From Streptomyces sp. MA5143a (GTDB taxonomy: Bacteria > Actinomycetota > Actinomycetes > Streptomycetales > Streptomycetaceae), in the NCBI RefSeq assembly GCF_900290235.1, contig NZ_OLMK01000063.1:115041-179040 (forward strand): a stretch of DNA of 64,000 nt, in the 5' to 3' direction. Under the pieces are notes generated by a model. That model had not been told where the DNA came from and did not search any database. It was given only the letters and a program-made list of their open reading frames with translations. Both the position numbers and the translations under genes were made by a program. Below are positions 18,801 to 26,535 of the stretch, piece after piece. The stretch's first letter is position 1. The number at the start of each line of letters is the position of its first letter.

Positions 18801-18894
18801 CGTTGAGCGCGGCTGCCAGGCCTTCGAGGTTCTCGGCCGAGGCGCTCGGCGGGGACAGCGGCGGCCCCGTGACGACGCGGTAGCGGTCTTGCAT
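12808..18894 (-). CDS. Giant 2028-residue P-loop ATPase (STAND/AAA-like)
   Basis: The start is the ATG at 18894, with GGAG 9 nt upstream; an in-frame extension to 18966 lacks a binding site. The N-terminal two thirds are largely helical, with a CTC pair near residue 100 and long Ala/Glu-rich segments. A beta-rich region follows at about 1190-1310. The ATPase core has Walker A GGRGLGKSALL with Lys1368 and Walker B LLILLDECDQFF at about 1456-1467, then AAA/winged-helix-type sequence (about 1500-1640) and a C-terminal tail. The spacing of the motifs fits STAND or AAA_16-type NTPases, which often work as sensors in bacterial immunity. It shares a minus-strand operon with the upstream 764-residue gene (105-nt gap). 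No effector domain such as a nuclease or TIR was recognised. Confidence 0.85.
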   Translation of the reverse strand: MQDRYRVVTGPPLSPPSASAENLEGLAAALNALEHPAIAALDDLTADMVELAFNSLPPRDRQQLLGGLGIRLAAPRRVSRALCRDVLARLRRESRQNTCTCGIQGLTVTVMTQVGRFVFAQDGETVSDPVSRWGETLVRATVFAWCNASVADAHLLAWAADQDWFAATADDKESAQLAAVAAEARSLVEAHPGFVPGGAEDEEPQLVSDGKPGRAAVADGPVTNAPAPGTAAPEPCAPHDVAAATSASRRTTVGMEPEAACRQLESALEQARQAAEQVTGAVVDGRPPQDGDLAALTALGALFDNVAGAFRAAGIEGVPRRLGDMTRAARAYRAAHERDLKAREVLRKLLGVTCRPDSPAAAATEAVRDTARSLLDAPVWEPSQREQSAALAALTRLIRLGRQADAAAEILALQEQVVRVLPACAMAAVMAPELTSAQPEEVCSEPAGAKADGSTGPADSAMTMDHGAVEPVEQAEETTDHTPEETVRKPASEPEVPASPRTAAPEPAHTTDTKAARTVGSSPVPRTDPQRSVPAPSPTIRPTDDAPTREAAPAARDDSDAAVAEQALAQLVVERRFGLAHHVAKAAGRPEPQVAALRLAGAAALLTSGDSQGARLTADLLQEYGGYAGRETEGSELLLLPALLRTALITGDHSAGAQLKALVPRLPDRLAEAATAVADRALSGALMNASPLVSDVSGTEARLRELRAQSRALLAPQRLRFARATEIAKHWLAPGDGMLGSLLTTVVHDNRDAIQQVREHAERLSKLAEVNNEIDRMDRRHRSPSGKPLQGSGRQDLVHLVERAVSLVKEWCLAVDGARRGDRSDGSRAVKEVSSLRQSLLDGKESALGELEQLARRSDAVSAATAWAARSSMQELFALLAGESATTRPGGSVATELVLDAELLKVCDAPDERQSLDQLLAAVERGWQDAFAERLSQDAFAAARTIVELASRGLLPAAQADDFTPPSVAEIDEQEAVRRTELRREHDELVAELHRAQADGAVTDDQDLLLQELLADARDRLDGTGAHDLRDVRRALDAVRRDLPAFRQQAADRIRARLDALDLTAEERAQVLRHLDTGGLATAADLVYFLEIGEPVPEIETGESHLNEFFPAVPDGLPKGIDRELVDLVRSGAKHPTLPVLDYSALSTDEAALAADALGAWRELGATEPKDRLEVSARRQLLPALKLLGYDAKSARPLDERSPNLRRREYRFFEATDVEINGRAKAPAFGSQIGEQGGSLRVLMVWGRPHAKVVMSWAERDTSGASLLVVYFGTLSREARVELAMGSDQLQPLLVVDDAALAYLAARGNRQVSTATQTLLPFSGVNPYIREKRGRIGGEMFYGRDAERKSILDPRGTQVIFGGRGLGKSALLADAGERFTEQRPGYHQAVYVNLDQENIGKGSSLGPEALWSVLDRELTAAQVLGRPQSRRSSRDISERVRAAIRAWLDGDSRRRLLILLDECDQFFEADAPRFDQTKKLKGLGSDTKDHAKVVFAGLHSVQRFSKLASNGPFGHLAQTPKVIGPLAPQFAAELLVEPMRALGFEFQDMDLVNRVLGYCSYQPFLLQMFGHRLVELMHRKRARRGAEGPPYTVSVADIEVVESDAGLRDSISSAFKDTLSLDHRYDVIANVLAYHARHRGLEARLSDAELREECETFWRKGFEQLDTEGFRAYLSEMVGLGILAPNHDGQGWHLRGPNALRMIGTPNEVDARLLRAEEDCKLQESIVQEGRPELPDGRPAPLTITQLDDLLGERSNQTRVVLGTTATCVTDVGDTLRAVAGRIADWKLPPVGKPSAYKQELTGGRPRERRVVISDFARYPARQETCREAVDLAETLLPATPGVTRAVVLVIDPTQLALWRTLLTGTEPTTAAPVVLRRHDGRSLRGWAQRVNMFHTEDRLDRLHELTGGWPLMVGRAHRLHDELGDPDEVLRRLAGLRADRSEARAFAEATGLYADQLLVTGYRALNDEFREGLFDLEGAVTAVALKLEDEDEARWIVSCLGALQVFDREDTQLRLEPLLRECVALHG

Positions 18895-18999
18895 GGGGGC
18901 ATACTCCGTTTCTGTGGTGGTTCTGTGGGATCGGCCCACTCGACGGCGAGGGGGCCTGGAGAGCAACAGAGAGACGAGCAGAGATAGGGAGCCGGAGGG

Positions 19000-21294
19000 T
19001 CAGCGGCCGCGAGTGTGCTCAGTGACGAAGGTGTACCCGTGGGGCAGTTCCCACCCGTCCGCCTTGCCGAGCCTGCGGCAGTACTCCCGAAAGGCCGCTC
19101 GTTGCACGTCGCTGGGCGAGCAACCGGGCCGCAGGCGGCGGAGGTGACCGGAGACGAATTGGGCCGTCAGCAGCCCCACACCGTCCAGTTGCGTATCCGT
19201 GTCGCCCCAGGGCCGTATCAGCCGCCGTGTCGGGCGGTAGCCGATGAGGGGGATGGTCGGCTCTCTGTCGCGCGCAGGGAAGTGCGGTTGGCCCCAGAGG
19301 TCCCGGCTGCCGAGGGCCGGCTCCAGGAGCCGTTCGGCGAGCAGTTCCGCGACGGCCGCTTCGAGGGCGTCGGCCTGCGACCGTGCCGGCCGGCGGCCGT
19401 AGACCGCGCTCGGCAGGACCGAACGGTCGATCAGGGCATGCCCGTCCGGGGTGAGCAGACCGCAACGGCGGACTGTGCGCATCACCAGCTGGCGGGGGCC
19501 CAGTCCGACCGCGCTGTCGCCATGACGGTCGCTGCCCGGGGCGTCCTCCCTGGTGAGCACACGAGGGTCGTAACAGTGCCCGGTCTCACGGTCGCCGACC
19601 TGCACCCGTTCCTCGAGCCGCGTCGTGGCCAGGCGGAGCGCCGTACCGTCCTGGTGCTGGCGCAGCTCAAGTATGAGGCCGGGGAAGAAGTCGCGGGGCC
19701 AGGTTATGCCGGTCAGCCGCCCCGAGCCGTCACCGAGTTCGGCGGTGACGTCCTGTATCGCCTCCTTCTCGTCCAACGCCTGCCCTACGTGCTCTAGTTC
19801 GACACGTACCGCGGCGCGCGCGTCGTAAGACCGGCGAAGTTTCTGTGCGACGTACGGATGCAAGGGGAACCAGCCGCCGATGAGATGGGCCAGCCGCAGA
19901 GGTGTCCGCCAGACGATCTCCTGCGCGTCGTTCTGCAGAAGTTCGCCGGTGCAGAGGGAGGCGTCGTCGGCGAGGGGCAGATCGACCGGGTCCAGCTCCG
20001 CTTCCGGCTCCGGCTCTGGAAGGGCGGGCAAGGTGGACCTCCAGCCGCGTCCGGCCGGGGCCAGGGGATCTCCGGGTGCCTCCGCATCACCAGGATGATG
20101 GGATCGCCATACGCCTCCACCCTCGAAGGCGTCGTCGAGAGTGATACGGGAGCCGCTATCGAACAGGCCTTGGTCGCTGTCCCGTTGGACGACATCGGCG
20201 AGCGCCACGTTCGCCCGGCACACCGCCGAGGCGTATCCCACGCCCCTGAGCAGTTCCGTCGACCCCGGGAACCCGCGAAGCCGCGGTCCGACCGCCGTGT
20301 ACACGGTGACCGGCGTGGTGAGGCCGTAGCGCCGCCTCCCTGGGGTAGCCGCGTGTTCCACCGCTGCGGCGAGAGTCCTCAGGTCATCGCCGCCCAGCGG
20401 TCCGGTGTCCCGCCAGCAGTCCGCAAGAGAGGCCCGGGCTATGGCGTAGTTGCGCCAGGTGCGCAACGGGGCACTGGTGTTGAGGACACCCCGCACCGTG
20501 TCGAGGAGACCGAGCAGCCCCACCCGCAGGGTGTCGTCGTGCGTGCCGCCCACCAGCGCAGCGAGGGAGACCGGGACAAAGGGGCTGAGCAGCTGCTCCC
20601 GTGCCGTCGTCAGGAGGTGGTCCGCGTAGGCCGTCAGGTCGTCGCTTCCAGCCGCCTCCGGGGATGGATAGCAGACGTCAACCACGACATGTCCGTCCTC
20701 GTTGATCCAGCGCCGACGCGTGCGTAAGCGGTGGAGCTGGGCCGGTGACAGGCTCAGGGCGGGGCCGAAGGCGTGGAGATCCGGGACGAGGAGCTCCCTA
20801 CGCCGTGGCGCGGCGTCGTTTCCCGGCCTGCCTGGACCCTCGGCACCCGCGGGCGCCCCTGACACCCAGGCTGGTAAGTCGCCGAGGGCGCCTCCGGCGG
20901 GGTGGGCCCCCTCCCGGTAGACGATTTCGGCGTAGAGCGGGTCCGACCCGGTGGTGACACAGACCATGGCACCGACCGGGAGTACCGGAGCGCACTCCCC
21001 GAAGGTGATCACAGGAAAGTCATCGAGCCGGAGTGGGCTGCCGCCATAACCCTCGCCGCCGAGGTCGTACCCGAAGTACACGGCGTTGAAGGCGACGGTG
21101 GTGTGCACCGGCGCCGGCCGGGCCGCGACCACGGCTTCCAGATAGCGCCGCAGCCGCTGCCGTTCCTCTTCGGGTACGGCGTCGTAGCCTTTCACCATGA
21201 CCGGGGTCAGCAGGGCCCGTTCACCGTATGGATCCGGCACCCCCGTCCCCTCGTGTTCACCGTCCGTTGCTGACACATACGGGTCCCCACCCAT
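19000..21294 (-). CDS. Hypothetical 764-residue partner of the giant ATPase
   Basis: The ATG at 21294 has GGAGG 4 nt upstream. I recognise no family. The N-terminal 150 residues look like an alpha/beta domain (VAFNAVYFGYDLGGEGYGG), the middle is mixed, with long Asp/Glu/Pro-rich linkers near 400-440, and the C-terminal 60 residues are a basic helical segment (GCSPSDVQRAAFREYCRR). There are no membrane helices or signal peptide. It is the first gene of a minus-strand pair with the giant ATPase and is divergent from the DUF262 operon, with which it shares a 330-nt gap. Its co-location suggests it is the target-recognition or effector subunit, but nothing in the sequence proves it. Confidence 0.75.
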   Translation of the reverse strand: MGGDPYVSATDGEHEGTGVPDPYGERALLTPVMVKGYDAVPEEERQRLRRYLEAVVAARPAPVHTTVAFNAVYFGYDLGGEGYGGSPLRLDDFPVITFGECAPVLPVGAMVCVTTGSDPLYAEIVYREGAHPAGGALGDLPAWVSGAPAGAEGPGRPGNDAAPRRRELLVPDLHAFGPALSLSPAQLHRLRTRRRWINEDGHVVVDVCYPSPEAAGSDDLTAYADHLLTTAREQLLSPFVPVSLAALVGGTHDDTLRVGLLGLLDTVRGVLNTSAPLRTWRNYAIARASLADCWRDTGPLGGDDLRTLAAAVEHAATPGRRRYGLTTPVTVYTAVGPRLRGFPGSTELLRGVGYASAVCRANVALADVVQRDSDQGLFDSGSRITLDDAFEGGGVWRSHHPGDAEAPGDPLAPAGRGWRSTLPALPEPEPEAELDPVDLPLADDASLCTGELLQNDAQEIVWRTPLRLAHLIGGWFPLHPYVAQKLRRSYDARAAVRVELEHVGQALDEKEAIQDVTAELGDGSGRLTGITWPRDFFPGLILELRQHQDGTALRLATTRLEERVQVGDRETGHCYDPRVLTREDAPGSDRHGDSAVGLGPRQLVMRTVRRCGLLTPDGHALIDRSVLPSAVYGRRPARSQADALEAAVAELLAERLLEPALGSRDLWGQPHFPARDREPTIPLIGYRPTRRLIRPWGDTDTQLDGVGLLTAQFVSGHLRRLRPGCSPSDVQRAAFREYCRRLGKADGWELPHGYTFVTEHTRGR

Positions 21295-21623
21295 GACACC
21301 TCCGCCGCACTACAGGTCACCCCGGCCCGCCTGCGGTATTCCCCGCAGACTATGCCCGTGCTTGGGATTCCTGTGGCACTTTCATCGGTTTGCGTCGGCT
21401 GACAGCGGCTTATGCCGGAATCGTCCGGTCGCTCACACGGAAGCCTAGGTTTGACATGTTGACGATGTCAACAGATAATGCGGAGAGGTGTTGCTTCATG
21501 CTCCTGGCGTAGCGTGTGCGACATGGGAGAACCTGGCAGCCTGTGATGGCTCGCCGAAAGACGTTGCCGATCGTCCGTCGCCACGCGAATCTCGTCTCAA
21601 CCATCGACCAGGGGGACACGAAG
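21295..21623. other. Divergent control region of two defence operons
   Basis: This 329-nt gap is AT-richer than its flanks and holds the promoter/operator at 21451-21479. After the predicted start of transcription near 21486 comes a 138-nt leader. The leader contains GGAGAGG followed by a four-codon open frame (ATG at 21498, stop at 21510), a possible leader minipeptide. Confidence 0.5.
21451..21479 (+). promoter_or_regulatory. Consensus promoter with perfect dyad in its spacer (shared element, copy B)
   Basis: TTGACA (21451-21456), a 17-nt spacer and GATAAT (21474-21479) make a near-ideal housekeeping promoter, rare in this genome type. The spacer itself is TGTTGACGATGTCAACA, a perfect 7-bp inverted repeat around GAT, so a bound protein would block RNA polymerase. 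It reads toward the DUF262-HipA-McrBC-helicase operon. Confidence 0.85.
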
Positions 21624-23336
21624 ATGACCACCGCAGGCCTGGAGACCCAGCCCAGCGCGACTACTTACGAGTTGGGCGACCTCGTGGCCCAGGCCTGGAG
21701 CGGAAGGATTCACGTCCCGCACTTCCAACGCGATTTCCGCTGGAGCACCACTGATGTACTCCGGCTTTTCGACAGCATCGTCAAGGGTTACCCCATCGGG
21801 AACCTGCTCCTCTGGGTTCGCAAGACACCGGCACGTTCCTTTGTCCTCGGCCAGCTGAAGATCGACGCGCCGGCCTCTCCGGACGCCTTCTGGGTGGTGG
21901 ACGGGCAGCAGCGCATCACCAGCCTCGCCAACGCGCTCAGCCCGGAAGGGCATCTTCACGAACCGTTCTCCATCTACTACGACCTCAGGGAGAAGCGGTT
22001 CATCGCCCAGCCCAAGACGCGTGAGCCCCAGCACATCGCACTGCCCGTTCTCTTCGACCTGAAGAAGCTCCTCGGGTGGTTCCGCACGGAGGGCGAACTG
22101 GTCGCCGAGCTCTTCGACGAAGCCGACCGGGTGGCCACAGCGCTGCGCCAGTACAAGGTGCCCGCTTATCTCGTGCGGCAGGACGATCTCGACATCCTGA
22201 CCGACATCTTCGACCGGATGAACAACTACGGAAAGCGCCTCAATCGGGCAGAGATCTTCTCCGCTCTCTACGCGGGTCCGGAAGAAGGAGCCGCGGAGAG
22301 GCTGAACCTCTCCCGCATCGCCGACCGCATTGCCGCAAGGACCGGATTCGGCACCATCGACACAGACACCGTCCTCGCGTCGATCCTGGCTCGCCGCGGA
22401 CCCGACCCCTCTCGGGACATCCGTAACGAGTTCAGCTCCACGGGCCGACGCACCGCCCCGGAGTTCGAGGACGAGGACCAGTACGCGGCCTACGGCGAGG
22501 GCGAAGAGGCCCTGGTACGTGCCATCGGCTTTCTGCAGTCCGAGGCTGAGGTGCCGCACATCGCCCTGCTCGTCTATCGCGCGCTGCTCGTCGTCCTGAC
22601 GCGCTTCTTCGCCCACTTCCCCGATCCGGAGCCCAACACCCGCCGTTTGCTGCGGCGGTTGTACTGGCGAGTGGCCGTCTCCGGGCCCGCCGTCTTCAAG
22701 GGCAGTTTCACGCAGGTGTCGCGTGTCCTGTGCGCCAGAATTCGCAAGGGCGACGAGCGTGGTTCGATCATGGGTTTGATGGACGCCATGGCCGAAGCCC
22801 AGCCGTCGACCCCGACCATCGAGCGCTTCCGGACCAATGAGGCCGCCGCGAAGATCATCCTTAGTTCCTGGTGGTCCCTTCGGCCCCGATCCCTGGTCAC
22901 GGGTGTTCCCGTGGATCTTCAGAGCCTCTCGACGCTTCTTGCCGATCAGAAGACCGCCGCCACGGTGGCCCATGTGATCTTTCCTCGTGGGCTCACCTCG
23001 CAGCAGGTCCTGTATGCGGCGAACCGTCTGTTCCTGCCCAGCGCGGAAGATCCCGTCTCGGAGATCACGACGTTGCTCGCTCACCGTCCCCCTCATCTGG
23101 GCGAGGAGACCTGGGACCTCGTTCTCGCCTCGCACACCATGAGCCGAGAGGCAAGTCAGGCTCTCTCCGAAGGAGATCGCGAGGGCTTCCTCCAACTGCG
23201 TCAGCAGACAATCCAGCAGCATCTGGACGACTTCCTCGGGCGTATGGCCGAGTGGGACTACGAGGACACTCCCTCACTGGACTCATTGGACTTCGACGCC
23301 CTTGACGAACTCGACGAGCCCGACGAGCTGTTCTGA
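21624..23336 (+). CDS. DUF262 domain protein
   Basis: A protein of 570 residues from the ATG at 21624, with AGGGGG 8 nt before it; an in-frame GTG at 21516 would add 36 basic residues without a good binding site. The N-terminal DUF262 (ParB/sulfiredoxin-like) domain is clear: VPHFQRDFRW, YPIGNLLLW and the DGQQR motif at residues 93-97. In characterised relatives (GmrSD-type modification-dependent endonucleases and BREX BrxU) this domain hydrolyses nucleotides and is paired with a DUF1524 HNH nuclease. No HNH motif is seen in the C-terminal half here, which is helical and ends in an Asp-rich tail. It is the first gene of the operon, 35 nt before hipA-like. It may be a sensor or NTPase that lacks its own nuclease. 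Confidence 0.85.
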   Translation: MTTAGLETQPSATTYELGDLVAQAWSGRIHVPHFQRDFRWSTTDVLRLFDSIVKGYPIGNLLLWVRKTPARSFVLGQLKIDAPASPDAFWVVDGQQRITSLANALSPEGHLHEPFSIYYDLREKRFIAQPKTREPQHIALPVLFDLKKLLGWFRTEGELVAELFDEADRVATALRQYKVPAYLVRQDDLDILTDIFDRMNNYGKRLNRAEIFSALYAGPEEGAAERLNLSRIADRIAARTGFGTIDTDTVLASILARRGPDPSRDIRNEFSSTGRRTAPEFEDEDQYAAYGEGEEALVRAIGFLQSEAEVPHIALLVYRALLVVLTRFFAHFPDPEPNTRRLLRRLYWRVAVSGPAVFKGSFTQVSRVLCARIRKGDERGSIMGLMDAMAEAQPSTPTIERFRTNEAAAKIILSSWWSLRPRSLVTGVPVDLQSLSTLLADQKTAATVAHVIFPRGLTSQQVLYAANRLFLPSAEDPVSEITTLLAHRPPHLGEETWDLVLASHTMSREASQALSEGDREGFLQLRQQTIQQHLDDFLGRMAEWDYEDTPSLDSLDFDALDELDEPDELF

Positions 23337-23371
23337 CAGGTCCGGATCCCGCGAACAGGACACCACTGCGC

Positions 23372-24652
23372 ATGACCCCGCTCCCGGAGACCTACCACGC
23401 CGTACTCCTGCATTCCCGGCGGATCGGCACGCTCTGCCAGAAAGGCGACTACACGCGTTTCGTCGTCAACGAGTCCTACGTGACCGACCCACAGCGGCCG
23501 GTCCTGGGTCTCCGCTTCGAAGAGAACCTGCGCGCCCCCTATGCGTCAGCTTTGCGGCTGCCGCGCTGGTTCTCCAACCTTCTCCCCGAAGGTCCGCTCC
23601 GGGAGTGGATCGCCGACGACCGGGGTGTCTCCTTGGACCGGGAGATGGAACTTCTGGCACAGGTCGGCCATGACCTGCCCGGCGCCGTCCAGGTGCTGCC
23701 TGCCGAGGGCCCCGACGACGGTTGGGAGTGGCCTGAAGGCGAGCATTCAGGAGGAGAGGGAAAACGCCCCGGTGGAGCCTATGGTTTCCCTTCCTCCCAC
23801 TCGCCATGGCGATTCTCCCTGGCAGGTGTCGCCCTGAAGTTCTCCATGCTGGCCAGAGGAGACCGGCTCACCGTTCCTGCTGCTGGTGTGCACGGCGACT
23901 GGTTGGTCAAGTTTCCGGATTACCGCCATCCCGACGTACCGCGCAACGAGTTCACCATCATGTCCCTGGCCCGCGCCGCAGGGCTCGACGTTCCGGACGT
24001 ACGCCTCATGCACCGCGACGAGCTCGAAGGCCTGCCAGACCGTATGTGGCCGAACGACGAACAATGGGCCTACGCCGTCCGCCGTTTCGACCGCACCCAC
24101 GACGAACTTCGCGCCCCTCTCCACATCGAGGACTTCGCCCAGGTCAGGGACAAGTACCCCCAGGACAAGTACCAGTCGACATTCGAGACGGTCGCGGCCA
24201 TCGCCTACCGAGGCCATGACAGGGAATCACTGCGCGAGGCCGCTCGGCGCATAGCCTTCTCCGTCGTGGTGGGCAACGGGGATGCTCACCTGAAGAACTG
24301 GTCCCTGATCTATCGCGATCGCCGGGTCCCATCGCTGTCGCCGGTTTACGACCTGGTGTCCACGGCCCCCTACGCACCGAGCGACGAGCCGGAGGACCTA
24401 GGGCTCAAATTCGGCGGCAGCAAGTCCTTCGAACGAGTACAGCTTGCCGCCTTCGACCGGCTCGAAGGTGCCCTGGATCGCCGTTTCGGGACGACCGATG
24501 CTCGACTGCGCCAGGAGGCTGTGCAGACCATCGAGCGGGTGCGCACTCAGTGGCCGCAGTACGAGGAGCACCTCGCGGACAATCAGCGCCTGCGCGAGAC
24601 GATCGGGGCGTGGATCACCGGCTCCGCCCAGAGACTACTCAGGCGCGCTTGA
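23372..24652 (+). CDS. HipA-family kinase
   Basis: A protein of 426 residues. The N-terminal HipA_N domain (about 5-110, RLPRWFSNLLPEGPLREW) is followed by the kinase core: FSLAGVALKFS, WLVKFPD (ATP-binding Lys), a catalytic NGDAHLKNW loop with Asp304 and Asn309, and PVYDLVST with the metal-binding Asp327. HipA kinases phosphorylate cytoplasmic targets such as glutamyl-tRNA synthetase and cause growth arrest. Normally HipA is encoded after the Xre-type antitoxin HipB; here no HipB-like gene is present and the preceding gene is DUF262. All key residues are intact, so the kinase should be active unless held by another partner. Confidence 0.88.
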   Translation: MTPLPETYHAVLLHSRRIGTLCQKGDYTRFVVNESYVTDPQRPVLGLRFEENLRAPYASALRLPRWFSNLLPEGPLREWIADDRGVSLDREMELLAQVGHDLPGAVQVLPAEGPDDGWEWPEGEHSGGEGKRPGGAYGFPSSHSPWRFSLAGVALKFSMLARGDRLTVPAAGVHGDWLVKFPDYRHPDVPRNEFTIMSLARAAGLDVPDVRLMHRDELEGLPDRMWPNDEQWAYAVRRFDRTHDELRAPLHIEDFAQVRDKYPQDKYQSTFETVAAIAYRGHDRESLREAARRIAFSVVVGNGDAHLKNWSLIYRDRRVPSLSPVYDLVSTAPYAPSDEPEDLGLKFGGSKSFERVQLAAFDRLEGALDRRFGTTDARLRQEAVQTIERVRTQWPQYEEHLADNQRLRETIGAWITGSAQRLLRRA

Positions 24653-24726
24653 CGGCAATCGGCCCATCCGGCTGTTTCAGTGCCGCTCCGTACGCCTCGC
24701 ACCCGTACCTATGAGAAGGACGATCC

Positions 24727-26535
24727 ATGGCCCTCGAGTATCCGGAGTTCCGGCTGAGGCTGCCGAGCGGCGGCCCCGAGGCCCGAGGACGGCTGCTGAC
24801 CGAGAAAGGGACGAACGGCAGCCAGAAGTTCGTCGTGCTGGCCGGGTCGCCGGGCCGTCCGGAGGTTGTGCCCTCCTTCCCCATCCGCATGCCGTCGTCG
24901 CACCGGCTGAGGCAACGGCTGGTCGAGGACGGGATTCTCACGGAGTCGGATACCTGGCCCGGCTGGCTGGAGCTTATCGAGGACGTCGAGTGCAACTCGC
25001 CGTCGGCCGCCGCCGAGATCCTCGTCGGCCGCAGCGCCAACGGCTGGCTGGAGTGGAAGAGCGCCGACGGCCATCCGCTTTCCGACTACCTCGACCAGGT
25101 CTGGTGGGGCCCGAACCGGGCCTGGCTGGTGCGCGGCTCCAACGTCTCCGGCCTCGACCTCGTCCCGCGTCTGTGGCTGCCCCAGCGGCTGGTGACCCTG
25201 CGTGCACGTCATCTGAGGCAAGGGGTCGAGCAGGGCATCAGCAAGGACCGGCTGCGCACCGCCGTCGAAGAGGACTACGCCTCCACCGCGACGTACAACC
25301 AGAAGGTGCAGCTGGTCGAGGAGCTACACATGTTCCTCTCCCGGATGCGGCCCGGCGACACCATGTGCACCATCTCGGGCGGCAGGCTGTACGTCGGAAA
25401 GATCACGGGGGACGCCGAACAGCTCGCCTCCGAGGACGGCCGGTCGGATCTGCGCAGGCCGGTGGACTGGGCGGACGCCGGGCACGCGTACGAGGACCTG
25501 CCCGAGGCGCTCCAGCAGAAGCTCTCGGCACAGCACGACGTCATCGATCTGACCGCCGTGAAGGATCTTATCGACGGCCTGGGGATAAGCGACGAGGACC
25601 TGATCGAGGAGGCCGAGGCCGCCGACCGGGATCCGAGCGTGGAGATCCCCGCGCTCACCGCCCGGCGCGAGCTGGAACTGCCCGAACCCACGGACGAGTT
25701 GGCTGGCGAGCTACTCGTGCATGACACTGCCTGGCTGCGCGAGGTGCGTGATCTGCTCTGGGACGAACGGCAGTTGGTGCTGTACGGCCCGCCCGGGACC
25801 GGCAAGACGTATCTCGCCCTGAAGCTCGCGGAGTTCCTCGGCGGCGGACCCGAGCAGGTCAAGCTCGTGCAGTTCCATCCCTCGTACGCCTACGAGGACT
25901 TCTTCGAGGGGTTCCGGCCGCAGGAGGATCCGCAGACCCGGGAGGTCGCCTTCCGGCTCACCGCCGGCCCGCTGCGCGAACTCGCCGACCTGGCCTCCCG
26001 CGAGGGCAACCGGCACATCCCGCACTTCCTGATCATCGACGAGATCAACCGCGCAAACCTGGCCAAGGTCTTCGGTGAGCTGTACTTCTTGCTGGAGTAC
26101 CGCAACAAGTCGGTCCGGCTGACGTACTCCGGCGACGACTTCGCGCTGCCGCCCAACCTCTTCGTGATCGGCACCATGAACACCGCCGACCGGTCGATCG
26201 CACTCGTCGACGCGGCGATGCGCCGCCGCTTCGCCTTCGTCGAGTTGTCCCCGCGCACGGAGCCGACGAGCGGGCTGCTGCGCCGTTGGCTAAGCCGTGA
26301 GGGCCGCGACGCCGAGCCGGCCGACCTGCTCGACACGCTCAACTCCCGTATCGACGAGGCCGACTTCCGTATCGGGCCCTCCTACCTGATGAAGAAGGGC
26401 GTCTACCGGGAGGGCGGTCTCGAACGGACGTGGCGGACCAAGATCCTGCCGCTCCTGGAGGAGCACCACTACGGGGAGGGCGTGGACATCGAGAAGCGGT
26501 ACGGCCTGGCGGCTCTGCGGGAGTCGCTCGGGTGA
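24727..26535 (+). CDS. mcrB: McrB-like AAA GTPase with N-terminal DUF4357 module
   Basis: A protein of 602 residues, start ATG with a GAAGGA sequence ahead of it. Order of domains: N-terminal region (1-75); a DUF4357-like module (about 80-125, GRSANGWLEW); a beta-rich, EVE-like reader segment (about 195-275, GDTMCTISGGRLYVGKITGD); then the McrB AAA+ core with Walker A GPPGTGKT (354-361), Walker B LIIDEINR (Asp438/Glu439), sensor GTMNTADRS and a RRRF arginine finger. McrB uses GTP to move the McrBC complex on methylated DNA. The N-terminal domain decides which modification is recognised, so the reader pair here would set the target. It overlaps mcrC by 4 nt. Confidence 0.9.
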   Translation: MALEYPEFRLRLPSGGPEARGRLLTEKGTNGSQKFVVLAGSPGRPEVVPSFPIRMPSSHRLRQRLVEDGILTESDTWPGWLELIEDVECNSPSAAAEILVGRSANGWLEWKSADGHPLSDYLDQVWWGPNRAWLVRGSNVSGLDLVPRLWLPQRLVTLRARHLRQGVEQGISKDRLRTAVEEDYASTATYNQKVQLVEELHMFLSRMRPGDTMCTISGGRLYVGKITGDAEQLASEDGRSDLRRPVDWADAGHAYEDLPEALQQKLSAQHDVIDLTAVKDLIDGLGISDEDLIEEAEAADRDPSVEIPALTARRELELPEPTDELAGELLVHDTAWLREVRDLLWDERQLVLYGPPGTGKTYLALKLAEFLGGGPEQVKLVQFHPSYAYEDFFEGFRPQEDPQTREVAFRLTAGPLRELADLASREGNRHIPHFLIIDEINRANLAKVFGELYFLLEYRNKSVRLTYSGDDFALPPNLFVIGTMNTADRSIALVDAAMRRRFAFVELSPRTEPTSGLLRRWLSREGRDAEPADLLDTLNSRIDEADFRIGPSYLMKKGVYREGGLERTWRTKILPLLEEHHYGEGVDIEKRYGLAALRESLG

